The translations under genes were made by a program, and so were the position numbers. From NCBI RefSeq assembly GCF_030272615.1, contig NC_081407.1, positions 138,080,897-138,144,896 on the forward strand: a DNA stretch of 64,000 nucleotides, in the 5' to 3' direction. The first letter of the stretch is position 1; each line of letters opens with the position of its first letter. The notes under the pieces were generated by a model. That model had not been told where the DNA came from, ran no database searches, and saw only the letters and a list, made by a program, of their open reading frames with translations. Origin of the DNA: Cryptomeria japonica (lineage: Eukaryota > Streptophyta > Pinopsida > Cupressales > Cupressaceae). Positions 36,401 through 46,493 of the stretch are shown here, piece by piece.

Positions 36401-36468
36401 TGCCTAAGGAGACTTTTGAATATATCAGAGATCAGCTTGGAGTCATACCACCATCGGTAGAGACTTAG
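33460..36468 (+). pseudogene. Element H pol: integrase, RT, RNase H (nearly open)
   Basis: The rest of protease and pre-integrase ('CKECQFGKQVRASS') lead into integrase. The catalytic triad is kept: 'HTDLCGL', 'RSDQGGEF', 'NGVVERKNRT'. A single TAG at about 34822 separates this from a 512-codon frame. That frame holds RT ('DIKCAFLNRDLEEEVY', '[15 protein letters not shown]', '[11 protein letters not shown]' at about 35517) and RNase H ('TDANWVGDVDDRKSTTGG', 'STAESKYVAAATN', 'FCDNTATIDISKN'). Two stops at 36370-36375 replace codons kept in I; the natural stop is at 36466. Catalytic residues are largely kept despite the stops. Confidence 0.94.
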
Positions 36469-36872
36469 ATAGTTGATGATTGTCATCAACCGACAGAACT
36501 AAAAGATAAATCTTTCACTCCAGTCTTTGATGAGGAAGCTACTTCTCAGGGGGAGTAGTTGGTATATTTAATTGATTGATATTTTATATATGAACTTGGT
36601 TTTATTATTAAAACTTTGGCATTTGATGTCAAAGGGGGAGAGATATCTATGGAAAAACACATTATCTTTTAAGGAGGATTGGTATTGAAAATATTTGGAT
36701 AACACATGTTGCTTCTAGGGGGAGAGATTGTTGTTTGAAAGAGACTATTACTCTCTATATTTTGGTTATGATCTTTTTGGAGAGATTGTTGGTTTTTGGT
36801 TTTTGGCATTTCTGTTTTGGCACTTTGATGGTTTTTCCATCTTGTGTTGCCATCAATGCCAAAGGGGGAGAT
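36469..36872 (+). promoter_or_regulatory. Element H polypurine-tract array
   Basis: Four GGGGGAG motifs at about 36550, 36634, 36719 and 36864; the last touches the LTR. The second is preceded by TTTGGCATttgATGTCAAA, able to form a hairpin. Order and spacing match I and, in reverse, C. Confidence 0.82.
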
Positions 36873-37935
36873 TGTTGGTATTTTGGTATGGTTTTGTCAT
36901 TGATGTCAACACCTACTAAAACACTAGCACTCTGGAGCTCCAGCAACATTCACCGGCAAGCAAGTAACTATTGCACAGTTACTGGTATATGGTTCACCGA
37001 CAAGATTAATGATCACCAGCACTTGGAATGATATGGAAGACACCTGGTAATGTCGAAGACATCACGTGGAAACTTTGTTTTGAAGAATTAATCATTGGTA
37101 TAACCATATTTGCATATTTGCTTTTACTGACAAATAGGTCTAGGGTAACCTAGGGTTACACCGGCAGGTTTATCTTTTCCAGATCAGCATGGCATGCTAT
37201 GGAGATGATTTATTATTGTTGTAAATGCATTAAGCCGACATGTTTAATCAGTTATTGCATCGGATATTATATTATTTATAAAATATTTTTATTGTAATAT
37301 CTTGTAGAGCCGACCTACTAAAATTGGTCTTAGGTTATGGTATAAATGTAAGATCTTATTTGTAAGATCGAATGTGGAATGCGAAAAAGAATTAAGAGAA
37401 GGTATATGTGAGATTAAGTAGAGCTATACATGAAGACATCATTTGAAGGTGAAGTTAGGTTTTTGTGGAAGCATATCAGCATTACACCGGTACTGAATCC
37501 AGCATATGAAGATGCTATTTTATGCAATACATTCTTATTGGATCTAACCATCCAACTGTAGTCAGTATGACTCCCATTTTGTGATTGAGTAGTGAGCTCT
37601 AGGCTATTGGCCTTTCTGCATGTGCAAACCCCATTTATGTACACTTACTATTTGCAGTAGTATCATCTGATTGTGGGTAAGGTTTCCCACCATGGCTTTT
37701 CCCCTTACAAGGTTTCCACATACAAATATTGGTGTTATGTGTTGTGGATGACTTTGTGTTTATGTTTCATGCATTAATCTTTATCGATACAGCAATTAAC
37801 TGTTAACTCTATCTACCGGCATACTAAACCGGTTTACCGGTATTAAGCATTAAGTTGGTTAAGTTGATTTTGGTTTAAATTTATTTCACAACTGATTCAC
37901 CCCCCCCCCCTCTCAGTTGTCTCCAAGACCTAACA
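36873..37935 (+). repeat. Element H 3' LTR
   Basis: 1063 bases. The end hairpin ACAACTGA / TCAGTTGT (37888-37920) encloses 11 C. Followed by the TTTAT duplication. Confidence 0.95.
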
Positions 37936-37940
37936 TTTAT

Positions 37941-38591
37941 AATGGGTATATAGGTCAGTTTGCTAGGTCATTTTGAAGTGTGTGTGTGTGTGATCATAAT
38001 GATATGACATAGGATGCGACATAGGAGGATATAACATAACTGTATAATGAGAAGTATATGTATGTAGATTAGCTGTATGCAAGTGTTATATCATGCAATG
38101 ATCTGTAGATAGCTTGGAAAGACTTTTTGGAGGAGAAGAGATATTGGTAGTAGTGTTCAAGGTTTATGAACCGGTACAGAGCAGAGCTAGAACCAGAACT
38201 CTATTTGGTATAGCAGATTCATTTTTGAGTTCAATTTTATTATTTTACTTTAGCAAAAGCTTGTAGTCAGTGAGACTCTTTAGTGATGAGCAGTATGCTC
38301 TAGGTAGTGTGCCTTCCTACATGTGCACATCCCCATTATATGTAATATCCTTTCATATGGCTAGTGAACTGATATTGTGGGTCACAATCCCATCGTGGTT
38401 TTTCCTCTTTGAGGTTTTCCACGAATAAATTTTGTGTGTTATGGTGTTCATTTATGTGGATGGTTTATTTTCTTCAAGTTATATGTTTATTTGTTTACCA
38501 GTTTATATGTATATGGTATAAAAGGATAAAATCTTGTGTTACGGATAGAACACTGATTCACTCCCCCTCTTAGTGTTCTTGGATACCAACA
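37941..38591 (+). repeat. Element F 3' LTR, second part
   Basis: Continues the LTR split by H ('aatgggtatataggtcag' matches 20348 onward). It ends ATACCAACA and is followed by GTTAA. Hairpin AGAACACT / AGTGTTCT at 38547-38579. Confidence 0.93.
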
Positions 38592-38596
38592 GTTAA

Positions 38597-39226
38597 CCAG
38601 TTACATGTAGGCTTCAAGCTAGATACAATCCAACTGGGACTCTAAGAATCAACTGGATAACAACATGTGAATCTCAACCCTTATTCCTAGTTATACTTCC
38701 CTTACCCCTACAAATGATTACATAACATCATATTTATACCCATTGAAACACATCTGGGTCAGCCTCAAAAGATTACATTCAACAATGCAGAAAAATGAAA
38801 CGTGTAATTAGGTCGGCCCTAAGATTTAAGAAATATTTCTGGAAAATAACAACTAAGTGATGTGGATCAGTAGGAAGTTTAGCCACGCACCAAGGAACAT
38901 CGAACAATACCCAAGATGGATCCACACGCCAAGAATCACATCAGTAATGAAGGAAAACTAACTGATAAGAACATGAACTATCTCAGAAACCTAGAAACAA
39001 CCAACCAAAATTAATAACTGATCGAAGAAGAACCCAAATGAAATATAAATATGGAATCAACCACATGAAACTACCAAGAAACTACAAACAAGATATTCCA
39101 TGAAGAACAAGAAACTACCAGTACATACTGGTAAGAATACTAAAACTTCACAAATAACTAAATAAGAAAGGAAAATGTTTTTGGTTGATGCAAGATTGCC
39201 CATCGACCGGGGATGTTCCTGCATCG
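38597..39226 (-). repeat. Element E 3' LTR, second part
   Basis: Aligns with 43084-43706 ('gattacataac', 'taattaggtcggccctaag', 'ttggttgatgcaagattgcc'). It ends near ctgcatcg; no obvious polypurine tract lies beyond it. Confidence 0.9.
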
Positions 39227-39265
39227 GACAACCCAGGTAGAAAAATATGTTCCATGAGAGGAAAC

Positions 39266-40903
39266 TCATGAACATATAAAAGGATTCAGGATGAAGATCC
39301 CATGCTCATTTCTAATCCAAACATCTTCTTTATCTGCCAATCTCTGCTCTATCTCTCCTAGTGATTCAACCAGCTTCTCTAACTTATGACTCTCTTTGTT
39401 TCTCTTTCCTTGCTTCATGTCTACACATTGCAATTTTGATTTGGTTTTGCCACTAGACTCTATCTGGTTTTTCACTATGAGCTCTCTGTCATCTGGTTTC
39501 ATTTGTCCATCAGACTCATATGTCAGATCCTTCTACCAACTCATGTCACCTTCTAGTATAATCTTTGCAATTGGTTCTATCAAATCTTTCTTCAAAACAT
39601 CTGGTATAACCTCTACAACTGGTTCTTTCAAACCTTCACGTATAGCCTCTATCAACGGTTCTTTCAAACCTTTCGGTATAACCTCTACCACCGGTTTCCT
39701 GCAACTTGTCTTAGGATTCAGATTCTTCACCTCCTTCTCTTTCTCCTTCAAAGAAATCAATGTGAACTTTTGCCCATCTTTTTCAATAGTAACAAGGTTT
39801 CTTCTACAGTCATAAATAATTCCTCTATCATACTGCCAAGGTTTTCCCAACAAGACATGACAAACATTCATTGACACAATATCACGTAAAACTTCATCTC
39901 TAAAAGGCCCAATATTGAAACTCACCCAACACTTCTCCTTTATCTCCACCTTTTGATCATCTTGTAACCAACTTACCTCATAAGGATAAGGTTGCTCAAG
40001 CCTCTTCAACCCAAGCTTCTCAACCATCTCCTCAGATACTAAGTTATCAATACTTCCACTATCTACAATGACTTTGCAACACTTACCACCTGATTTGCAT
40101 ACAGTCTAGAAAAGACTCCTCCTTTGAGTAGATCCGGTATCCTTTCTTCTGAACATAAGGGATTCTCCTTGCTCCGATGCACAATCAGATCTCATACCAT
40201 CTAGTTCTTCACATGCCACACAACTTATTGCCATTTCTTTCTTACATTCATAGGATCTATGTCTAGTTTCTCCACACTTGAAACATTTGCTAGGGAATTC
40301 TCTACCGGTACTGTTGCTACCCTTCCTTGGTGTATTCTATTTCGATTCTTTACTCCACTTAGGTTTTTCATCCTCTTGTTCAATTGGTTTCTTCATACTA
40401 TAATTCATCTTAAATTTCTCCTTTTCCCTATTCGGTTGTCTTCTTCTCACCTTCTCCTCAGCCTTCAAAGCATATTGGTAAGCTTCTTTAACTTTTGAAA
40501 CCTTCAACATACTCATCTCATCTTGAATGTTAAAACCAAGTCCATTAATGTACCTCATCACCTTTTCTCTATCCATCTATATATGTATAGATCTGATAAC
40601 CACCTTGTATAATCCCTCAGTATATTCCTTCACAGTCATGTTTCTCTGTTTCAGGTTCTGCAACTTCTTGAACAACTCCAGTTCATAGTCTCCCAGTATG
40701 AACTTGGCCTTCAATATTGCAACCATCTGTCTCCATCGGGTGATCTTCAATTCACCATTCTCCACTTTGTCTTTCTGCAACTCTTTCCACCACAAGGCAA
40801 CATGCCCTTTCAACTTGTTATGTGCCAACTAGACTCTTTGTGGGTCCTTGACATCCTCAAACTCAAAGTAGTCCTCCAACTCTCTAATCCAATTGATCAG
40901 ATC
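39266..40903 (-). pseudogene. Element E gag C-terminal half and protease
   Basis: Reading on the minus strand from about 40903: gag core ('INWIRELEDYFEFED', 'NKLKGHVALWWKELQ', 'RNMTVKEYTEGLYKV', as in the Ty3/gypsy retrotrans_gag family). Then zinc knuckle 'CFKCGETRHRSYEC' (about 40290-40245), aspartic protease 'VIVDSGSIDNLVSEEM' (about 40060) and the pepsin-like 'CHVLLGKPWQYDRG' (about 39850). A Glu/Lys tail with repeats of 'KEP(V/L)(V/I)E(V/A)I' (39720-39560) continues in frame through one TAG (39533) to 39266, about 40 bases from the LTR. Several stops and a frameshift are present. There is no RT. The N-terminal half lies at 42474-42830, beyond solo LTR M. Confidence 0.85.
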
Positions 40904-40908
40904 CTCTA

Positions 40909-42468
40909 TGATGCAGGGCACCTAGGCATGATTTTTCCATTTAAGTTTTCTCAGTTTGCATGATGTAATAAGGATGATATTCCTTCATCCATAAGTTTGT
41001 TTTGATCCTCTTTGTGTGGTCAAGGAACTCTAAGGTCATTCTATAAACCTTGAGTTAACCTTAGTCCACTAGGATCCTTCTAGGTCCAATAGGACATTTT
41101 CTCATATTGATGAGTTTTGGCATTAGGAGGTAGATTTCTGATGTTTTGTATTCATTTTAGACATTTTGGAACCATTTAGAAGTTTGAAATCATTTAGGAG
41201 TCCTAGAATGCAAAAATGCAAAAAATGCAAAAGTTGCACTTGACAACTTTTTGCAACTTTGACAACTTTTTCAAAAATGGTTAAATGTTAGTTCCAACAG
41301 TTCCCAACCACCTTGGATTGGTTGAACCTATTAGGAGAAGCTTATTTAGGCCTTGATTTAGACTTCCAAAGGGTTGGAAGGCGAATTGGATGCAAAATTT
41401 CATCAAAATTCTAATAAAAATATAGTTTTCTGAGCAATCACATGTTTGTATGGATTGGAAAGTCAGATACAGGTCCATGATTGAATAGTCATGTGAAGTA
41501 CCTTTCATTTGAGTCTAATTTGAGTGAATTTGGTATTGTATTGAGAGATTTATTGAATTTTTTCTAAAAACTGCTGTAAACCCTAGGGTTTTGGTGTTTT
41601 CCTGCTAAATGGACAATATCTTGCAATTCCAGAGGTAATAATTCAAGCTCCTTTAGAATTTTCAAGGTATAATGATGTATTTTAATATCCCAAATGTTCA
41701 GGATCTGGTGAATGCATTTTTATGGTGTGGGTGCAAGCCATAGGCTAAATATCTTCATGTATTTAGCCTGCCAATTGGGGTATGAAGTGTGCAGATTGGT
41801 AGAAGGACCAAGGGGTTGGTGAAAACTGGTAAAAAATCATGAAATCAAGTTGAATAGACATCTCAAGACTCTATCCTAGCCCCGTGTACCCATCACCAAG
41901 TGTTTGTTTGTGTTCCAAACCTAAATTGGCCAATTAGGCCTGTGAACTGAGTAAGGGTTTGGTAGTGCAGGAGTGGGGGGAGGCTCTGCCCTCTTGGGGG
42001 TTGTTCAACCTTAAGAATGAGGCTCCAAATCAGTAAAAATAGTACCACATCCTTTGTGGAATTTTTTTTGTATTAACCGGTTCCTTGCTAATAAGCCTAG
42101 TAGCCTAGTAGGTCTAAAAGGTGAAGTTGGTGTTGTAATGTTTGGGGAAGCAAACTAGTGATTGATTCTTAGTTTTTTAGGGTCCTTGAAGGTGTCCCTA
42201 CTGCTATTTTGGATTAGAGGATAGATTTGTGTCATTTGCCCTATTTGAGTCTCATTAGGGGATTGAGTCTCTGAAGCAACTTTTGTGTCTAAGTTGAGTA
42301 ACCCATAAGGGATTGGGTTTGGCCTTGTATAGGTCTAAGGGTTGTGTGAGGGTGGTCCTTCACATCCTTACCAAGAGTGGGTAAGGTTGAATAGGTTGGA
42401 AGAGTTGCCTTTTGAGTCTGGTAGACTGTGAGCCCATTGTGATACTTCCTGCAGTGCTCTCTGCATCA
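40909..42468. repeat. Solo LTR M inserted in element E gag
   Basis: 1560 bases with perfect inverted termini TGATGCA...TGCATCA and a perfect 5-base target duplication CTCTA (40904-40908 and 42469-42473). Removing it rejoins E's gag in the right frame. No coding homology was recognised inside on either strand, so a solo LTR is the best reading; a non-coding MITE-like or TRIM-like element is less likely because only 7 bases are inverted. Orientation undetermined. Confidence 0.75.
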
Positions 42469-42473
42469 CTCTA

Positions 42474-42830
42474 GGTTCAATGTTCCATAAAAGTTAGAAA
42501 CCTCAACTTTATGCACTTTACTTGCTTACATCACTACTCTTATGAATCTTTCCTCTCTCTCATCTTCCAGTCCTTTAGCTTCCTCAATCTCTTCACCAGC
42601 TTCCTCATACTCATCCTCAGTGTTAGGGTTTCTTTTCAAACTAACCAAAGCATTCTGGATTTCCTTCCTCACTTCATTCTTGAAGTCTTCCATCATTTGT
42701 TCCACCATCTGGGGTTTTTTTTCTCCTCAGTGGCATCTCTCCTTCCACTCCGGTGAATTGCCTCAACTCGGCGATCTGGCTACCAATTTCAATTGCCTCC
42801 CCTCAATGATCTATTGAACACCCACGCATC
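42474..42830 (-). pseudogene. Element E gag N-terminal half
   Basis: Minus strand: 'LRQFTGVEGEMPLRRK'-like matches in shifted frames, then 'MVEQMMEDFKNEVRKEIQ' (42708-42655), an acidic helical segment, and 'VSNFYGTLNLE' (about 42500-42474), the usual motif just before the gag core. It continues at 40903 after solo LTR M. Several frameshifts occur. Confidence 0.7.
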
Positions 42831-42895
42831 ATGCCTCTAATTGGTGATCTCTCCACCTCAAGGAATACCTCAATGCTTGCAAATAGTTCTTCCAC

Positions 42896-43706
42896 CAGTC
42901 GGTCCATAACCAATGAAAACCCTCAAAAGAGTCAACTGGCTTATGTAGCAAATGAGACACAACAAAAGCAGTAAGAAAAGATAGAAAATTTATATAAAAA
43001 AATCATATTCAATCCATAGAACTTCCGAAAATCGTCTGGTAACCATCAGATTATCATCAAAGAACATCAGGTAGTTAATTGGTTACATAAATGCTTCAAG
43101 CCAGATACAATCCAACCAAGACTCTAAGAATCAATTAGATCACAAAATGCGAATCTCAATCCTTATTCCCAATTCTACTTCTCCTGCCCCTACAAATGAT
43201 TACATAACCATATTTATACCCACTGAAACATATCCAGGTTAGCCTCAAAAGATTACATTCACTAATGTAGGAAAATAAAAGGTGTAATTAGGTCGGCCCT
43301 AAGATTTAAGAAATCTTTCTGGAAAATAACAACCAAGTGATGCAGATTAGCAGGAAGGTTGGCCACGCACCAAGGAACATCAGACAAGACACAAGATGGA
43401 TCCACATGCTAAGAATCACATCAGTAATGAAGGAAAACTAACCGGTAAGCACAAGAACTGTCCCAAAAACCTAGAAACAACCAACCAGAAGCAATAACTG
43501 ACCGAAGAAGAACCCAAATGAACTAGAAATTTGGAATCAACCACATGAAACCGCTAGGAAACTGCAAACAATATTTTCCATGAAGAACAAGCAACTACCG
43601 GTACATATCAGTAATAATACTAAAACTACACAAAGAACTAAAAAAGAAAGGAAAATGTTTTTGGTTGATGCAAGATTGCCCATTAATTGGGGATGCTCCT
43701 GCATTA
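42896..43706 (-). repeat. Element E 5' LTR
   Basis: 811 bases matching 19921-20103 plus 38597-39226. Boundaries were set by alignment of the two copies and by the GTTAG duplication at 43707-43711. A standard Met-tRNA primer site is not visible next to it. Confidence 0.85.
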
Positions 43707-43711
43707 GTTAG

Positions 43712-43780
43712 GTTGAATAGGTTTAGAATATTGGGAACCACTGATTTACCCCCCCTCTCAGTGGCAAATTGTGTTCAACA
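43712..43780 (+). repeat. Element D 5' LTR, last part
   Basis: The LTR tail ends GTTCAACA directly before a primer site. Hairpin CCACTGA / TCAGTGG (43738-43764) around a poly-C loop, as in the other Sirevirus-like families but with its own stem sequence. Confidence 0.78.
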
Positions 43781-43782
43781 AT

Positions 43783-43794
43783 TAGTATCAAAGC
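43783..43794 (+). promoter_or_regulatory. Element D primer binding site
   Basis: 'tagtatcaaagc', two changes from tggtatcagagc, two bases after the LTR. Confidence 0.8.
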
Positions 43795-43854
43795 TCAGGT
43801 TCCTGGTTGGTTGAAGCTTTCTCTAGCTTGGGTAGATTCTAGTCTAAGAACACA

Positions 43855-45370
43855 ATGGCAAGAAATGAGTCCTCCTCCTCCAAAGCCCCCATGTTTGATG
43901 GAACCAATTATTCTTTTTGGTATAGAAGAATAGAAACCTATATGTCCTCTCTAGGATTTGATGTTTGGATATCTGTAAATAATGGGTATATTGTTCCTAG
44001 TGTTCCTCCCATAGACCCAGATGCTAAGAAGGAGTATGAGAACAATACAAAGGCTAAACATGTTATTCTCAGTGGGTTGTCAGATAATGAGTTTGTTAAG
44101 ATCATGCATTTCTCATTTGCCAAGGAGAATTGGGATAAATTGTAGAGATTATTTGAAGGAGATGCCAAAGTCAAAGAGTCCTAGCTGCAATCACTTAGAG
44201 GTCATCTTTAAGGCTTGAAGATGAAAGATGAAGAAAATATTGCAGATTATCTTCATAGGGTAGATGAAACTGTGAACACCATTAGAGGACTTGGGGAAGA
44301 AATAGTTGATGAAGTTATTATGAAAAAGGTACTTAGATCACTCACATCTAAGTATGATACTAAGGTCTCCACTATAGAGGAAGCCAAGGATCTAAAAAAC
44401 CTTCACAATGGATGAGTTATTTGGCTCCTTAACTGCTTATGAGATGAGGACAATCAATGAAGGATCTTCCAAGAAAGAGGTTGCTTTCAAGTCCATCAAA
44501 AAGAGCAAGGTAGAAATTCCTCATGGTGAATCCGGTGAAGATTCAGATTTTGAGGTGGCAATATTTGTAAGAAAGCTCAAAAGAGGATCTGATAAGTATA
44601 AAGGAAAGATGCCACTCAAATGCTTTGACTATGATAAACTAGGACACTTGCTGCAAAATGCCCCTATAGTGAAACCAGTGGAGATGAGCAAAGGAGCTCT
44701 GGAAAATCTACCGGTAGAGACAAAGAGAAGAAAGTCTACTGGAAAGGAATAAAAAGCTACCGAAAGTAGAACAACCTATATACCATTGAGGGTGATGCCA
44801 AAGATGAAGAAAGTGCATCAAAAGATGTCTGCCATGAGGATGGAAGAGAAGTTAATCTCTTTATGGCACTAGATGAACCGGTGGTTGAAGATGAGGAAGA
44901 TGAAGACATTGAAGATAAAGAGGATCTAGAAGGTGAGATCATAAGTTCTCTTGAGGAGTTAAGTAAGACAAGAAGAGAACTCAAGAAGGTTAAGCTTGCT
45001 GCTGTAGAAGAACAAGATCTCTTGAAGCAATCACTGGATGAGTCCAATCAAGTTATTTTGGACTTGAAACTCCAGTTGGAAGAAGCTAAGAGGATATGTG
45101 GAGTTACATCCTTTAATTTGATGAAGAAGGAGAAGGTGCATCAAAATATTGAAGAAGAAATTTTAAAGCTCAGAAAGGAACCTGAAAAGAGCAAGGATGA
45201 ACTAAAGATGAGGAGCAAATATGAGGGAAACACTAAAGCTCTGGACAAGATGTTGAGCAATCAAAAACATTAAAAAGATATCGATAGCTTAGGATTTGAA
45301 GAAGGACAAAGTTCAAAAAGCAAAGAAACGTCTAGTAAAGAGATACAATTCACTTCCTCAAGTGAATGTA
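43855..45370 (+). pseudogene. Element D gag, N-terminal part: UBN2 domain, first knuckle, coiled coil
   Basis: The ATG at 43855 opens a copia gag ('MFDGTNYSFWYRRIETYMSS'). It passes through a TAG (44143) and frameshifts to 'DEENIADYLHRVDETVNTI' and 'LRSLTSKYDTKVSTIEEAK'. The first knuckle at about 44615 ('CFDYDKLGH') is broken by a frameshift and has Tyr for the second Cys. An acidic stretch and a clear coiled coil follow (44863-45273, 'LEELSKTRRELKKVKLAAVE', 'LKLQLEEAKR'). Element I interrupts it after AAGAG (45371-45375). The coiled coil corresponds to the N-terminal part of F's gag-like protein. Confidence 0.82.
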
Positions 45371-45375
45371 AAGAG

Positions 45376-46437
45376 TGTTGGTATTTTGGTATGGTTTTGT
45401 CATTGATGTCAACACCTACTAAACACTTATCAACTCTGGCGCTTTGGAGTATCAACAACATTCACCGACATGCAAGTGACTTATGCACAGTCACTGGTAT
45501 CTGGTACACTGACAGGATATAATGATCATCGGCACTTGGAATGCTATGGAAAACACTTGGTTATGTCAAAGACATCATGTGGAGACCTTGTCTTGGAGTT
45601 TTGTTTATTAGTATATTCATATTTGCATATTTGTTGTTACCGACAAATAGGTCCAGGTTACACCGACAGGTTTATCTTTTCCAGATCAGCATGGCACTCT
45701 ATGGAGATGACTTATTGTTGTTGTAAATGCATTGATCTGACATGTTGAATTGGTTATTGCATCAGGTATTAATTGATTTGTAAATTAATTTTATTGTATT
45801 ATCCTTTAGAGCCAACCTACTAAAATTGTTCTTAGGGTATGGTATAAATGTAAGATCTTATTTGTAAGATCGAATGTGGAATGCGAAAAAGGATTATGTA
45901 AAGATATATGCGAGATTAAGTAGAGCTATACATGTAGACATCATTTGAAGGTTGAAGGATGGTTTTTGTGAAGACAATCAGAACTACACCGCTATTGAAT
46001 CCAACATATGAAGATGCTATTTTGAGCAGTACATTCTTATTGGATTTAACCATCCAATTGTAGTCAGTGTGACTCCTATTTTGTGATTGAGCAGTGAGCT
46101 CTAGGTGCTTGGGCTTTCTGCATGTGCAGACCCCATTTGTATACACTTACTATCTGCATTAGTATCATATGATTGTGGGTAAGGTTTCCCACCATGGTTT
46201 TTTCCCTTATAGGGTTTCCACGTACAAATATTGGTGTTATGTGTTGTGGATGACTTTGTCCTTTTGTTTCATGCATTAATCTTTACCGGTATTGCAATTA
46301 ACTGTTAAAACTGTCTACCAGCATATTAGACTGGTTTATCGGTATTAAGCATTAAGTTGGTTAAGTTGTTTTTCGTTTAAATTTGTTAAACAAATGATTC
46401 ACCCCCCCCCCCTCTCAGTTGTCTCTGGGACCTAACA
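45376..46437 (+). repeat. Element I 5' LTR
   Basis: 1062 bases, TGTTGG...CTAACA. The left arm of the end hairpin is eroded (ACAAATGA) while the right arm TCAGTTGT is kept. Confidence 0.95.
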
Positions 46438-46439
46438 AT

Positions 46440-46451
46440 TGGTATTAGAGC
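46440..46451 (+). promoter_or_regulatory. Element I primer binding site
   Basis: 'tggtattagagc', one change from the consensus. Confidence 0.9.
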
Positions 46452-46493
46452 CTAGTCTTCTTTTGCAGAAGTTTAATAGCTTGAGGAGATCCA

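Larger units (their letters stand above)
31187..37935 (+). mobile_element. Element H: Sirevirus-like copia element, same family as C and I
   Basis: 6749 bases with perfect target duplication TTTAT (31182-31186 and 37936-37940). LTRs of 1070 and 1063 bases run from TGTTGG to CTAACA. Primer site, gag-protease-integrase-RT-RNase H and four polypurine motifs are all present and uninterrupted by other elements. Eye comparison of the first ~300 LTR bases shows about 15-20 differences, mostly transitions, so it is not recent. Two long open frames remain (454 and 512 codons). Confidence 0.96.
20104..38591 (+). mobile_element. Element F: non-autonomous Sirevirus-like element with an unknown second gene
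   Basis: Target duplication GTTAA (20099-20103 and 38592-38596); excision rejoins E's LTR. The LTR family starts T(G/A)TTGGCAATTGACACTC. Contents: 5' LTR, primer site, a coiled-coil plus four-knuckle gag-like gene, a leader, a long second gene (22571-30681), polypurine motifs, 3' LTR. No protease, integrase, RT or RNase H belonging to F was found; the pol sequences inside its span belong to nested G and H. Without G and H it is about 6.8 kb. It would have needed enzymes from a related element such as D. Confidence 0.88.
19921..43706 (-). mobile_element. Element E: Ty3/gypsy gag-protease element without RT or integrase
   Basis: Two LTRs of about 811-813 bases (19921-20103 plus 38597-39226; 42896-43706) flank a minus-strand gag-protease gene. 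The candidate target duplication is GTTAG (19916-19920 and 43707-43711), inside D's LTR. Element F splits the 3' LTR and a solo LTR (M) splits gag. No RT, RNase H or integrase sequence lies between protease and the 3' LTR, so E is non-autonomous or internally deleted. Terminal TG...CA appears decayed (TA...CT). Confidence 0.82.

Noticed and set aside
19921-43706. Reading E's RT as supplied by pol frames at 23342-36468
   Set aside because: Those frames are copia-type, on the opposite strand, and lie within G and H with their own target duplications.
20995-46451. tRNA genes suggested by tRNA-complementary sequences
   Set aside because: Only 12-base primer sites next to LTRs; no cloverleaf-length sequence.
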